Shown: positions 15,561 through 23,799 of the stretch, piece after piece
How positions within the stretch are numbered: the stretch's first letter is position 1
Layout: each line of letters starts with the position of its first letter
Source of the DNA: an uncultured Eggerthellaceae bacterium
GTDB lineage: Bacteria > Actinomycetota > Coriobacteriia > Coriobacteriales > Eggerthellaceae
Length of the DNA: 24,490 bases
Assembly: GCA_934630485.1 (NCBI GenBank)
Contig: CAKTWD010000013.1
Span: 1 to 24,490, forward strand
Direction: 5' to 3'
Translations under genes and position numbers: made by a program
The notes under the pieces: generated by a model
The model's input: only the letters and a program-made list of their open reading frames with translations
The model's database searches: none
What the model was told of the DNA's origin: nothing

Positions 15561-15598
15561 ATCAAAGGCGCCGCGGTCACGCGGTGCCTTTGATTTTC
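15561..15598 (+). terminator. intrinsic terminator/attenuator between acpP and fabK
   Basis: A 15-bp stem with one G-U pair (ATCAAAGGCGCCGCG at 15561-15575, CGCGGTGCCTTTGAT at 15580-15594) has a GTCA loop and is followed by TTTTCGC. No new promoter is evident in the 20 bases before the fabK ribosome site, so it probably acts by partial termination. Confidence 0.85.
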
Positions 15599-15618
15599 GC
15601 AAGGAGGAGACAACTGAC

Positions 15619-16590
15619 ATGCAAACGCGTATCACTGAAATCCTGGGAATCGAAAAACCCATCATCCAAGGCGCTATGGCGCGTATCGCAGACGCAAGTC
15701 TAGCCGGTGCTGTCTCGGCTGCAGGCGGATTGGGCATCATAGCTTGCGGCGGCCAGCGACCCGAGTGGGTTGAGGAGCAGGTTGCCAAGGCTCGTGCCAT
15801 CACCGACAAGCCTATCGGTGCCAACGTCATGCTGATGGACAAGCGAGCGCCCGAGATTGCCGAGTTGCTTACTCGCTTGCATGTGGACGTTATCACCACC
15901 GGAGCAGGAAGTCCTTCTGCATATATGGATATGTGGAAGGAAGCGGGCATCAAGGTCGTCCCCGTAGTTGCTTCGCCTGCTCAGGCAAAGCGCATGGAGC
16001 GTACGGGTGCCGATGCGGTGGTAGCCGAGGGCACCGAATCGGGCGGCCATGTCGGTGAGCTGGCCACCATGGCCCTTGTTCCCGCAACGTGCGAGGCGGT
16101 GTCGATCCCCGTCATCGCCGCTGGCGGCATCGCGGATGGCCGCGGTATCGTTGCTGCATTCGCGCTTGGCGCCGAAGGCGTCCAGTGCGGCACGCGCTTC
16201 TTGACGGTTGAGGAATGCTGCATTGCCGATGCCTATAAACAGCGCGTTCTCGATGCGAAGGTGTCGGACACCATCGTGACCGGTCGCGATTCGGGTCACC
16301 CGGTTCGCTCGCTTAAGAACAAGTTCTCGCGTACCGCCAAACAGCTTGAGCGCGATCTTGAGAAAAACGGCGAAGAGATCGAGCGCATGTTCTTGGGCGC
16401 CTTGCGTCGAGCGGTCGAGGGCGATGTTGATGACGGCGACATGATGTCCGGCCAGATCGCCGGTGTGGTGCATGAGCGCAAAACGGCACGTGAAGTCATC
16501 GACGAGATGATTTCCGAAGCCGAGGCCCTCGGCGCTTTGGATTTGACCGCGATGACTGCTGCGAACGCAGCTCGAACTCGCCAAATCTAG
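15619..16590 (+). CDS. fabK: enoyl-ACP reductase II, FMN-dependent (FabK)
   Basis: Performs the last reduction of each elongation cycle, enoyl-ACP to acyl-ACP, using NAD(P)H through FMN. The 323-residue TIM barrel belongs to the nitronate monooxygenase/FabK superfamily. It shows IEKPIIQGAMARIADASLA near the N-terminus, the FabK signature GTESGGH at 138-144 (H144 is the expected catalytic histidine), the FMN-phosphate glycine loop IAAGGIADGRG and GAEGVQCGTRF. Location between acpP and fabD favours FabK over a nitronate oxidase. FabK enzymes are structurally unrelated to FabI and insensitive to triclosan (family knowledge). AAGGAGGAGAC lies upstream of the ATG. Next gene fabD is 32 bp away. Confidence 0.93.
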   Translation: MQTRITEILGIEKPIIQGAMARIADASLAGAVSAAGGLGIIACGGQRPEWVEEQVAKARAITDKPIGANVMLMDKRAPEIAELLTRLHVDVITTGAGSPSAYMDMWKEAGIKVVPVVASPAQAKRMERTGADAVVAEGTESGGHVGELATMALVPATCEAVSIPVIAAGGIADGRGIVAAFALGAEGVQCGTRFLTVEECCIADAYKQRVLDAKVSDTIVTGRDSGHPVRSLKNKFSRTAKQLERDLEKNGEEIERMFLGALRRAVEGDVDDGDMMSGQIAGVVHERKTAREVIDEMISEAEALGALDLTAMTAANAARTRQI

Positions 16591-16622
16591 AACAAAACTC
16601 ATCAACATATTAGGTGGTTGTC

Positions 16623-17582
16623 ATGACTGAAAGTAACCTTGCAGGCCAAGGTCTGGTCTTCATGTGCTCGGGACAGGGTTCCCAAAAACCTGGAATGGGC
16701 GCCGATTTATTGGAAAACCCCCAGGTCAAAGATGTATTTACATGCGCTTCCGATGTGTTCGGTATGGATGTTGCCGCTCTTTGCAGCAACGCTCCTGCCG
16801 AGGTGCTGAATGACACGCGCAACGCTCAGGCCGCTATCAGCGCTTTGTCCATCGGCATCGCCCGTGCCCTTATGTATCGCGGGGTTATGCCCAGTGCCGT
16901 TTTGGGTTTCTCTCTTGGGCAGACCAGCGCTTTGGCGCTCTCTGGCATGGTTTCAGATGAAATTGCATTTAAGATCATCGCGAAGCGTTCCGAGCTGATG
17001 GCGCAGGCAGCAAACGAGCATCCAGGCTGCATGAGCGCCTTCCTTAAGGCTGATTTGGAATCCGTCCAGGCGGTGTGCGATGAGTGCGCGCAGGGTCAGG
17101 TTCTTCTTCCCGCAAACCTTAATTGCCCCGGTCAGATCGTTGTTGCCGGCGAGGTAGAGGCGGTTGAGCGCGCCGAGGCCGCTTGGGCTGCGGCCGGCAA
17201 GCGTGCGACCAGGCTGGCAACTGCCGGTGCATTCCACACCCCGCTTATGCAAAGCGCCGCAGAACCGTTTGCGCAGTTCCTTTCCGGCATCGCATTCAGC
17301 GAGCCTGCAATTCCCCTCATCAACAACGTCGATGCCAAGCCGCTTGCAGCAAAGGACGCGGCGGTTCAGCTAGTGGCGCACCTTACTCACCCGGTTCGCT
17401 TTGAAGAGAGCGTGCGCAACGTTGTTGCTTCATCCAGCGTCACTCCCGAGTTCGTTGAAACGGGATTCGGTGGGGTTTTGTTCGGTCTTATCAAACGTAT
17501 CGACAAGGAGCTGCCGCGCGCATGCGTGCAGGATGCGGCAAGCATGAAAGCATTTCTCGAAGCGCATGGGTGCGCGAATTAA
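16623..17582 (+). CDS. fabD: malonyl-CoA:ACP transacylase (FabD), divergent active-site loop
   Basis: Loads malonyl groups onto ACP. The 319 residues have the expected order: oxyanion loop CSGQGSQKPGM near 16-25, nucleophile elbow around S97, arginine in the AKRSELM helix (R122, expected to hold the malonyl carboxylate), PANLNCPGQIV at 163-173 and the catalytic AFHTP histidine (H205). The elbow reads GFSLGQ rather than the usual GHSLGE, and the later GPG loop reads GFG (VETGFGGVLFGLIKRI). The serine and histidine are kept, so activity is still likely. The start is ATG 16623, with TAGGTGG five bases upstream; a GTG at 16614 overlaps that site. fabG follows after 14 bp. Confidence 0.9.
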   Translation: MTESNLAGQGLVFMCSGQGSQKPGMGADLLENPQVKDVFTCASDVFGMDVAALCSNAPAEVLNDTRNAQAAISALSIGIARALMYRGVMPSAVLGFSLGQTSALALSGMVSDEIAFKIIAKRSELMAQAANEHPGCMSAFLKADLESVQAVCDECAQGQVLLPANLNCPGQIVVAGEVEAVERAEAAWAAAGKRATRLATAGAFHTPLMQSAAEPFAQFLSGIAFSEPAIPLINNVDAKPLAAKDAAVQLVAHLTHPVRFEESVRNVVASSSVTPEFVETGFGGVLFGLIKRIDKELPRACVQDAASMKAFLEAHGCAN

Positions 17583-17596
17583 TTGAAGGAGGCATG

Positions 17597-18394
17597 ATGA
17601 CTGACGAGACGAAGACCCTCGAGGCAAATGTTCAGAACGGGGCGGATGCTGCCGTCTCTTGTGCGGTTGTTACCGGCTCGAGCCGCGGCATTGGCGCCGC
17701 CATCATCGAGGAGCTTGCGGGCGACGGCATGAACGTCTGCATTAATTGCTCGAATGAGAATGGGCACGAACGAGCAGAGGCGTTCGCCGCAGATGTTGAG
17801 ACTCGCTTTGGTGTGAAGGCCATTGCTGTCGTTGCTGACGTCTCGACGGCTGAAGGTGCAAATGCTTTGATCGAAGCCGCAAAAGATGCGTTCGGTCGCG
17901 TGGATGTTCTGGTCAACAACGCCGGAATCACCCGCGATGCTCTGATCATGCGCATCAAGGACGAAGATTTCGATGCGGTTATCGACACCAACCTGAAGGG
18001 CACGTTCTATTGCTGCCGCGCGGTGTCGAAACTCATGATGAAGCAGCGTTACGGCCGCATTGTTAACATGTCGAGCGTTGTCGGCATGTACGGAAACGCG
18101 GGTCAGGTGAATTACGCCGCCTCCAAGGCGGGCGTCATCGGTATCACGAAGTCGCTCGCGAAGGAACTTGCTCCGCGCAATGTCACGGTGAACGCGGTTG
18201 CCCCTGGTTTCGTTTCCACCAGCATGACCGACGCTCTGACGGATAAGCAGCGTGAAGCTATTTTCTCTCGTATCGGTATGGGCCGATTCGGCGATCCGGC
18301 CGATATTGCCCATGTTGTCGGATTTCTTGCAAGCAAGTCTGCGGCTTATGTCACCGGCCAGGTGATCGCTGTTGATGGAGGTTTGTCGCTATGA
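17597..18394 (+). CDS. fabG: 3-oxoacyl-ACP reductase (FabG)
   Basis: NADPH-dependent reduction of 3-oxoacyl-ACP, an SDR-family enzyme. The 265 residues show the cofactor loop TGSSRGIG (26-33), NNAG (107-110), and the catalytic Ser-Tyr-Lys set S160, Y173 and K177 within NMSSVVG and NYAASKAG, ending with the VDGG sequence of classical FabG. It has an extra N-terminus of about 20 polar residues. Two consecutive ATG codons follow GAAGGAGG; the second (17597) gives better spacing, and 17594 is the alternative. Its stop overlaps the fabF start by four bases (ATGA), so the two are translationally coupled. Confidence 0.95.
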   Translation: MTDETKTLEANVQNGADAAVSCAVVTGSSRGIGAAIIEELAGDGMNVCINCSNENGHERAEAFAADVETRFGVKAIAVVADVSTAEGANALIEAAKDAFGRVDVLVNNAGITRDALIMRIKDEDFDAVIDTNLKGTFYCCRAVSKLMMKQRYGRIVNMSSVVGMYGNAGQVNYAASKAGVIGITKSLAKELAPRNVTVNAVAPGFVSTSMTDALTDKQREAIFSRIGMGRFGDPADIAHVVGFLASKSAAYVTGQVIAVDGGLSL

Positions 18395-19686
18395 GTGGTT
18401 CTCTGAATGTTTCCTCTACGAACCCGATGCTGCGCGCCGATGGTTCGCGTCGCGTCGTCATCACGGGAACGGGCGCTGTTTCGCCGGCTGGCGTTGGCGT
18501 TCAGGCGCTGTGGGACGCGGTGAGCACGGGTGAGTGCTGCATCGGTCCCATCGAGCGCTTCGACACTTCGGCTTTCGAGGTTCACAACGCAGGTGAGGTT
18601 CGCGGCTACGATGGCACCGAGCACGGCCTGAGCAAGAAAGAAGCGCGCCGTTTCGAGCGCTTCGTGCAGTATGCCATCACGGCATCGGATGAGGCGTTGG
18701 CTGAAGCCGGCCTTGATATGGAATCCGAAGATCCCACGCGCGTTGGCGTCGTTTACGGCAGCGGCATCGGTGGCATCGACGAGTTGCAGAAGGGTTTCTT
18801 CACCCTTCATGACAAGGGTCCATCTCGTGTGAACCCGCTGTTCGTCCCCACGATGATCTCGAACATCGTGTCGGGTTGCCTTGCTATCCGCTACGGCATG
18901 AAGGGCGAGTGCATCAACGTCGTCACCGCTTGCGCTACTGGCACTCACTGCATTGGTCAGGCGTTGCGCGACATTCGTCACGGCTACATCGACGTGGCTT
19001 TGGCGGGCGGCTCGGAAGAGGCTGTCAGTGAGATCTGCATTGCGGGCTTCAGCAATCTTGGCGCTCTCTCGAAGGAAGAGGATCCTACTAAGGCATCGCT
19101 CCCGTTCGATGCTCGTCGCCATGGCTTCGTTGCGGGCGAGGGCGCAGGTGCGGTTGTGCTTGAGTCTCTTGAGCACGCGCTCGATCGTGGTGCGAACATC
19201 ATCGCCGAGGTTGTTGGTTTCGGCTCTACGGGCGATGCGTACCATATGACCGCTCCCGACCCCGAGGCCAATGGCGTTGCCCGTGCGATGAAGCAGGCGC
19301 TTGACGAGAGCGGTTACACCGTTGAGGACTTGGGGCATCTGAATGCGCATGGCACCGGTACCAGCGCTAACGACTCTTCTGAATCGAAGGCCGTTCATTT
19401 GCTTTGCGGCGATGAGATCGGCTCTAAGGTTCCCGTCACGTCCATCAAAGGAAGCACGGGTCATATGCTTGGTGCCGCAGGTGCGGTCGAGGCAATTGTC
19501 TGCGCGCTCTCTGTTGCCCGCGGCGTGGTCACGCCAACTGCAGGTTTCACCGAGGCCGATCCTGAGTGCAACGTCAATGTTGTCGCAGGTCAGATGATCG
19601 AGGTGCCGCAGAAGGTCGCACTGACCAATTCGCTTGGTTTCGGCGGGCACAATGCCTGTCTTGCGCTTTCGCCTTATATGGCATAG
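18391..19686 (+). CDS. fabF: 3-oxoacyl-ACP synthase II (FabF)
   Basis: Elongating condensing enzyme joining acyl-ACP and malonyl-ACP. The 431 residues include the Cys-His-His triad typical of FabF/FabB: C181 in TACATGTH, H320 in NAHGTGTSAND and H358 in KGSTGHMLGAAG. The C-terminal glycine loop is NSLGFGGHNAC. There is an N-terminal extension of about 18 residues before RRVVITGTGAVSPAG; no better start with a ribosome site is seen within it, and the ATGA overlap with fabG supports 18391. It is followed by a 72-bp gap before fabZ. In the S. pneumoniae fab order accB lies at this point. Confidence 0.95.
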   Translation: MSGSLNVSSTNPMLRADGSRRVVITGTGAVSPAGVGVQALWDAVSTGECCIGPIERFDTSAFEVHNAGEVRGYDGTEHGLSKKEARRFERFVQYAITASDEALAEAGLDMESEDPTRVGVVYGSGIGGIDELQKGFFTLHDKGPSRVNPLFVPTMISNIVSGCLAIRYGMKGECINVVTACATGTHCIGQALRDIRHGYIDVALAGGSEEAVSEICIAGFSNLGALSKEEDPTKASLPFDARRHGFVAGEGAGAVVLESLEHALDRGANIIAEVVGFGSTGDAYHMTAPDPEANGVARAMKQALDESGYTVEDLGHLNAHGTGTSANDSSESKAVHLLCGDEIGSKVPVTSIKGSTGHMLGAAGAVEAIVCALSVARGVVTPTAGFTEADPECNVNVVAGQMIEVPQKVALTNSLGFGGHNACLALSPYMA

Positions 19687-19758
19687 TCGGTTGCGAGCCG
19701 TTGTTTCGTATCTGCTTGCGGTGTTCTTCACTGCAAACGGTTCTTCTTGGAGGTAATT

Positions 19759-20208
19759 ATGCCTGAAATCACTGCACCCTTCGAAAGGGATGTTGTCGAA
19801 TCCATCTTGCCGCATCGCGATCCGTTCATCTGGGTATCGCGCGTCGTTTCGTGCGAGCCCGGCGCCACTATCGTCGCAGAGCTTGACGTTGTCCCTGAAC
19901 TCGATCTGTTCCGCGGGCATTTCCCTACGCATCCCGTTTTGCCGGGCGTCATTCTTATGGAAGCGCTGGCTCAGGCTGCGTGCATCTGCATTCTTATGGG
20001 TCGTGACCAGGCCGGAACTATCGGGTTCCTTACGGGGATCGATAAAGCGAAGTTCCGCCGTCAGGTTTTGCCTGGCGACAAGGTCACGTTGAAGGCCACC
20101 ATCGTGAAGTCCTCTTCCCGCATGTGCGTTGCGGAAGTTGAAGCGTCGGTCGATGGCGCTCTGTGCGCAAGTGCCACGCAGAAGTACGTTCTTTCCAACG
20201 AGGAGTAA
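19759..20208 (+). CDS. fabZ: 3-hydroxyacyl-ACP dehydratase (FabZ)
   Basis: Dehydrates 3-hydroxyacyl-ACP to trans-2-enoyl-ACP. The hot-dog-fold protein of 149 residues has the IleuProHis-type substrate entry ILPHRDPFIWV (16-26) and the catalytic helix region FRGHFPTHPVLPGVILMEALAQ with H54 and E68. ATG 19759 is preceded by TTGGAGGTAATT; a TTG at 19747 overlaps the ribosome site and is not credible. Only four bases separate it from the accDA fusion. No FabA or FabM homologue is in the window, so unsaturated acids, if made, need a gene elsewhere. Confidence 0.95.
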   Translation: MPEITAPFERDVVESILPHRDPFIWVSRVVSCEPGATIVAELDVVPELDLFRGHFPTHPVLPGVILMEALAQAACICILMGRDQAGTIGFLTGIDKAKFRRQVLPGDKVTLKATIVKSSSRMCVAEVEASVDGALCASATQKYVLSNEE

Positions 20209-20212
20209 GGCG

Positions 20213-22759
20213 ATGGTTACCAAGGACGGATATTTCGTGTACGACAACGACCCGTCAGCAGATGCGCCTAAGCCGGAGACCCTTCCTGAATCTGACGTGG
20301 TTTATCGCATGGATCGCATTGCCTGCGAAGTCGATGGCTCGCTTGAGTCGCCCAATGCGGCAGTTGCCAGCGATCTTGCCGAGTACACAGAGGTTGCCCA
20401 GGACGCTGATCCCGCGCCCAGGGCCCGTGGGGGAATCGCGTCGCCTTTTGGTGAGGATCTTCACCTTGACGAGACGCACGCCCTGGTCATGGTGCATGGC
20501 AAGGATGCGCGTTCTGTTCTGCAAAGCGTTGAAAGGGCGGGAATGCGTCCCTTTGCGCCGTACACGCGCGATCATGCCGCGGCATCGTATTTGCGTTTCG
20601 CTGCTGGAAAGGTGTGCCTTGGCGATAAGTACTCCGATGCGCTTTTTTCCAATGCGTACACTGTCCTTGAGGCCGCAAAGGAATGCCGAGCTTCGGTGAT
20701 CCTTCTTGCTGACGAGGCCGTTGCGTTGGCCGAGGTTGATTCGTTCATCGCGCAGGCCGAGGCTGCGGGAATTCCTGTGTTCAAGACCGTCAGCACCGAC
20801 ACGCCTACGCTTGGTTGGACTCCCTGCACCACCGAGCGCGTCGCTTCTGCCGACGAGGAGTGGCTTACCTGCAAGCATTGCGGTCTGACGTTCAATAGCG
20901 AAGTTGTCGCTAAAAGCTATTACACCTGCCCGAATTGCGGTTCGTATTTCCGCGAAACGTCTGAGCAGCGAATCAGCGATCTGCTGGATATGGGCAGCTT
21001 CATCGAGTGGGATGCAAACATGGAAGAGAGCGACCCGCTTAGCTTCCCCGGTTATCTTGACAAGATTGCCAACCAACGTCAAAAGACGGGCCTTGACGAG
21101 GGTGTTCGCACTGGCGAGGGCGCTATTGCGGGCATGCGCACGGCATTCGCGGTGATGGACTCGACGTTCTTCATGGGATCCATGGGCGGCGCAGTTGGCG
21201 AGAAACTCAGCCGTATGATCGATCGCGCGACCGAAGAGGGCTTGCCCGTTGTCATCTTCACTGCGTCGGGCGGTGCCCGTATGCAGGAGGGTCTTGTCTC
21301 TTTGATGCAAATGGCCAAGGTCAGTTGCGCGTTGGAGCGTCACTCGGCTGCGGGTCTTTTGTACATCAGCGTGATCACCGATCCCACTACAGGCGGCGTT
21401 ACGGCATCTTTCGCTATGCAAGGCGACATCATCTTGGCCGAACCGAACGCGCTTATCGGCTTTGCCGGCAAGCGCGTCATTCAAGACACCATTCGTCAGG
21501 AGTTGCCAAAGGGCTTCCAAACTGCGGAATTTGCTCTGAGGCATGGCTTGATCGACGCCGTTGTTTCGCGTGATCAGCTTCGTCGCACTCTGGCACATTT
21601 GCTTGCTATGCATAAGCCCGTGTTCACCAGCGACGTTCTCGAGGGTGTGGTTTGCGAGGACGGAGGCGAATCGTGCATCCTCATGGATTACTCGTCTGTT
21701 GAGCGCGTTCTTGAGAACGGTCGCAGCACCTACAATCATGTTGCGTACGGTCGTTTGCCCATCATCGATGCGCCCGAAGGCGCTCAACACGCCGAACGCA
21801 CCATCATCGATTCCCTTCGTAATCGCATTGCCAACGTGGGTGAGGCGATCGCTCCGCGAACCGAACGGTTGAGGGAGGCTCTCGGCGTCGTACGCGAAGA
21901 CGGCATGCCGGCGCGCTTCGTGCCGTCCGCTCATCACCACCTTGGCGACTCGCCTGAAAGCGAGAGTCCTGCCTCTGAAGGGGATGCTTGGGCCAGCGTG
22001 CAGCTTGCTCGCAATACCCATCGTCCGACCTCCGTTCATTACATCGAGCAGGTATTCGACGGTTTCATCGAGCTTCATGGCGATCGCGCATTCGGTGATG
22101 ACGGCGCTATCGTTGGCGGCGTTGCCTGGTTCGGCGGTCAGCCGGTTATGGTTATCGGCGAGGAAAAGGGCGTTGATTTGAAGGATCGCGTTGCACGCAA
22201 CTTCGGTTGCCCGCAGCCCGAGGGCTATCGCAAGAGCCTTAGGTTGATGCGCCTGGCTGAGAAGTTCGATCTCCCCATTGTTTGCTTCGTTGACACTCAG
22301 GGTGCTTTCTGTGGTGCCGACGCCGAGGAACGCGGCCAGGGCAATGCCATTGCCGACAATCTCATTGCGATGGCGGGGCTGAGAGTGCCTGTAATCAGCG
22401 TTCTTCTTGGTGAAGGCGGCTCGGGCGGCGCGTTGGCGCTTGCGGTGTCGAACGTCGTTGGCATGCAGGAGCATGCAGTGTACTCGGTGCTTTCACCCGA
22501 AGGCTTCGCAAGCATTCTTTGGAAAGATCGTTCACGTGCCGCAGAGGCTGCATCGGTCATGAAGATGGGTGCCGATCAAGTTTGCCAGATGGGCATCGTC
22601 GACGAAGTGATTTCCGAGGGTGAAAAGCCTGCTCACGAGAATCCGGATGAAGCCGCGGCAAACGTCAAGCGCTTCATCGCGATTCAGCTTGCTCGCTTGT
22701 CAAAACTCTCTGCCGAGGAACTGGTGGCCGACAGGCACAGTCGATTCGCTCGTTTCTAG
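20213..22759 (+). CDS. accDA: fused acetyl-CoA carboxylase carboxyltransferase beta-alpha (AccD-AccA) with degenerate biotin-carboxylase-like N-domain
   Basis: Transfers carboxyl from carboxybiotin to acetyl-CoA, making malonyl-CoA for FabD. The 848 residues read as four parts. First is a disordered acidic N-terminus (1-87). Second is a Rossmann-like segment (about 88-192) resembling the first domain of biotin carboxylase, with AVYS-like APYT, VCLGD and a following helix, but lacking the NRGEIA loop. Third is AccD (about 215-475), with its zinc ribbon C220, C223, C239 and C242 and a crotonase-like core (TASGGARMQEG, TDPTTGGVTASFA). Fourth, after a linker, is AccA (about 595-848: VHYIEQVFDGFIELHGDRAFGDD, GEGGSGGALALAV, LSPEGFASILW). 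AccD and AccA are normally separate subunits. Start ATG 20213 with GAGGAG upstream. No accB or accC is present in the window. Confidence 0.9.
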   Translation: MVTKDGYFVYDNDPSADAPKPETLPESDVVYRMDRIACEVDGSLESPNAAVASDLAEYTEVAQDADPAPRARGGIASPFGEDLHLDETHALVMVHGKDARSVLQSVERAGMRPFAPYTRDHAAASYLRFAAGKVCLGDKYSDALFSNAYTVLEAAKECRASVILLADEAVALAEVDSFIAQAEAAGIPVFKTVSTDTPTLGWTPCTTERVASADEEWLTCKHCGLTFNSEVVAKSYYTCPNCGSYFRETSEQRISDLLDMGSFIEWDANMEESDPLSFPGYLDKIANQRQKTGLDEGVRTGEGAIAGMRTAFAVMDSTFFMGSMGGAVGEKLSRMIDRATEEGLPVVIFTASGGARMQEGLVSLMQMAKVSCALERHSAAGLLYISVITDPTTGGVTASFAMQGDIILAEPNALIGFAGKRVIQDTIRQELPKGFQTAEFALRHGLIDAVVSRDQLRRTLAHLLAMHKPVFTSDVLEGVVCEDGGESCILMDYSSVERVLENGRSTYNHVAYGRLPIIDAPEGAQHAERTIIDSLRNRIANVGEAIAPRTERLREALGVVREDGMPARFVPSAHHHLGDSPESESPASEGDAWASVQLARNTHRPTSVHYIEQVFDGFIELHGDRAFGDDGAIVGGVAWFGGQPVMVIGEEKGVDLKDRVARNFGCPQPEGYRKSLRLMRLAEKFDLPIVCFVDTQGAFCGADAEERGQGNAIADNLIAMAGLRVPVISVLLGEGGSGGALALAVSNVVGMQEHAVYSVLSPEGFASILWKDRSRAAEAASVMKMGADQVCQMGIVDEVISEGEKPAHENPDEAAANVKRFIAIQLARLSKLSAEELVADRHSRFARF

Positions 22760-22801
22760 AATCGTTTCTCAATTGGGTCTGGCGTTGTCTTGCGGTATAG
22801 G

Positions 22802-22828
22802 TATAATAACCTACAAAACTGGTAGGTT
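22802..22828 (+). promoter_or_regulatory. -10 element with overlapping palindrome before cysE
   Basis: TATAAT at 22802-22807 is directly followed by AACCTAC (22808-22814), seven bases, then GTAGGTT (22822-22828). No good -35 lies 16-18 bases upstream. The palindrome covers the expected start site, as a repressor operator would. An alternative reading is a weak terminator for accDA, since TTTTA follows. Confidence 0.6.
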
Positions 22829-22852
22829 TTATCGAGAGACAAGCAGGAAGTT

Positions 22853-23755
22853 ATGTTTGAAGATTGCCTTAACGGCATTATCAAGGGTATCGAGCGCAAC
22901 TACGACGATCCCATCATCTCGTACCGTGATGACAAACGCCATTTCCCCAGCCGCGAGCAAGTGAAGAGGATCATTAAAGACACGCGCAACATCATGTTCC
23001 CGCGTTTCTTTGAGGAGGGGGCAATCGCTTCGTCCGAGCCGAAGTATTTTATCGGCAATACGATCCTTCAGATCTCGGATATGTTGTATGCCCAGGTGAA
23101 AGAAGCGTTTCTGTTCCGTGATGGCAACGGGACGAACGAAGCCGAGATCGATGCGAAGGCTCGTCGCGTTACCATGGCTTGGTTGAACGAGCTTCCCAAG
23201 GTGCAAGCGCTGCTTCTTAAGGATGTTCAGGCTGCTTATGATGGCGACCCTGCTGCGCAATCGAAGGAAGAAATCGTTTTTTCGTATCCGGGCTTTTACG
23301 CCATCCTTATCTTTCGATTGGCCCATGAGCTGTATTTGCTGGATGTCCCGCTGATCCCGCGCTTCATGACCGAGTATGCACATTCGTGCACGGGTGTGGA
23401 CATGCATGCAGGCGCCACCGTTGGCGAGTATTTCTTCATCGATCATGCTACGGGCGTCGTTATCGGCGAGACCACGGTCATTGGCAATCACGTGAAGATC
23501 TACCAGGGCGTGACTCTTGGCGCTCTTTCTCTTCGTGCAGGTCAGAAGCTCAAGGGAAAGAAACGTCACCCAACGGTCGAGGACAACGTCACTATCTACT
23601 CGAATGCCAGTGTTCTTGGTGGCGAAACGGTGGTTGGCGAAGGTTCCGTTATCGCGGGCAGCACGTTCGTTACCGAATCTATCCCGCCTAACTCTCGCGT
23701 CACACTGCGCAACCAGAACGTCGACGTTCGTGTTCCCGAGAAGAAGCGCGACTAA
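22853..23755 (+). CDS. cysE: serine O-acetyltransferase (long, EpsC/CysE type)
   Basis: Acetylates L-serine with acetyl-CoA, the entry step of cysteine synthesis. The 300 residues have an alpha-helical N-terminal half (1-170, with FSYPGFYAILIFRLAHELY) and a left-handed beta-helix of hexapeptide repeats from about 180. The latter contains GVDMHAGATVGEYFFIDHATGVVIGET with H185 and H198, then QGVTLGALS. A C-terminal tail (IPPNSRVTLRNQ) follows. The length matches the longer family form rather than the 260-270-residue enterobacterial enzyme. AGCAGGAAG precedes the ATG. No cysK is adjacent. The palindromic promoter suggests repression, possibly by a sulfur-status regulator, but I cannot name it. 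Confidence 0.92.
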   Translation: MFEDCLNGIIKGIERNYDDPIISYRDDKRHFPSREQVKRIIKDTRNIMFPRFFEEGAIASSEPKYFIGNTILQISDMLYAQVKEAFLFRDGNGTNEAEIDAKARRVTMAWLNELPKVQALLLKDVQAAYDGDPAAQSKEEIVFSYPGFYAILIFRLAHELYLLDVPLIPRFMTEYAHSCTGVDMHAGATVGEYFFIDHATGVVIGETTVIGNHVKIYQGVTLGALSLRAGQKLKGKKRHPTVEDNVTIYSNASVLGGETVVGEGSVIAGSTFVTESIPPNSRVTLRNQNVDVRVPEKKRD

Positions 23756-23799
23756 CGAACAAGGGTTTGCGGGTTGATGCTCGCGTGTTGTGAATGAAG

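Noticed and set aside
18346..20247. 633-codon minus-strand frame opposite fabF and fabZ
   Set aside because: Mirror of strongly recognised genes with intact catalytic motifs; it spans gene boundaries.
20255..22474. 739-codon minus-strand frame opposite accDA
   Set aside because: Shadow of the accDA coding sequence; no domain seen and no promoter or ribosome site.
22808..22832. Intrinsic terminator for accDA at the cysE palindrome
   Set aside because: Possible, but the palindrome directly abuts a perfect -10 and has only a 7-bp stem, so an operator is the better reading.
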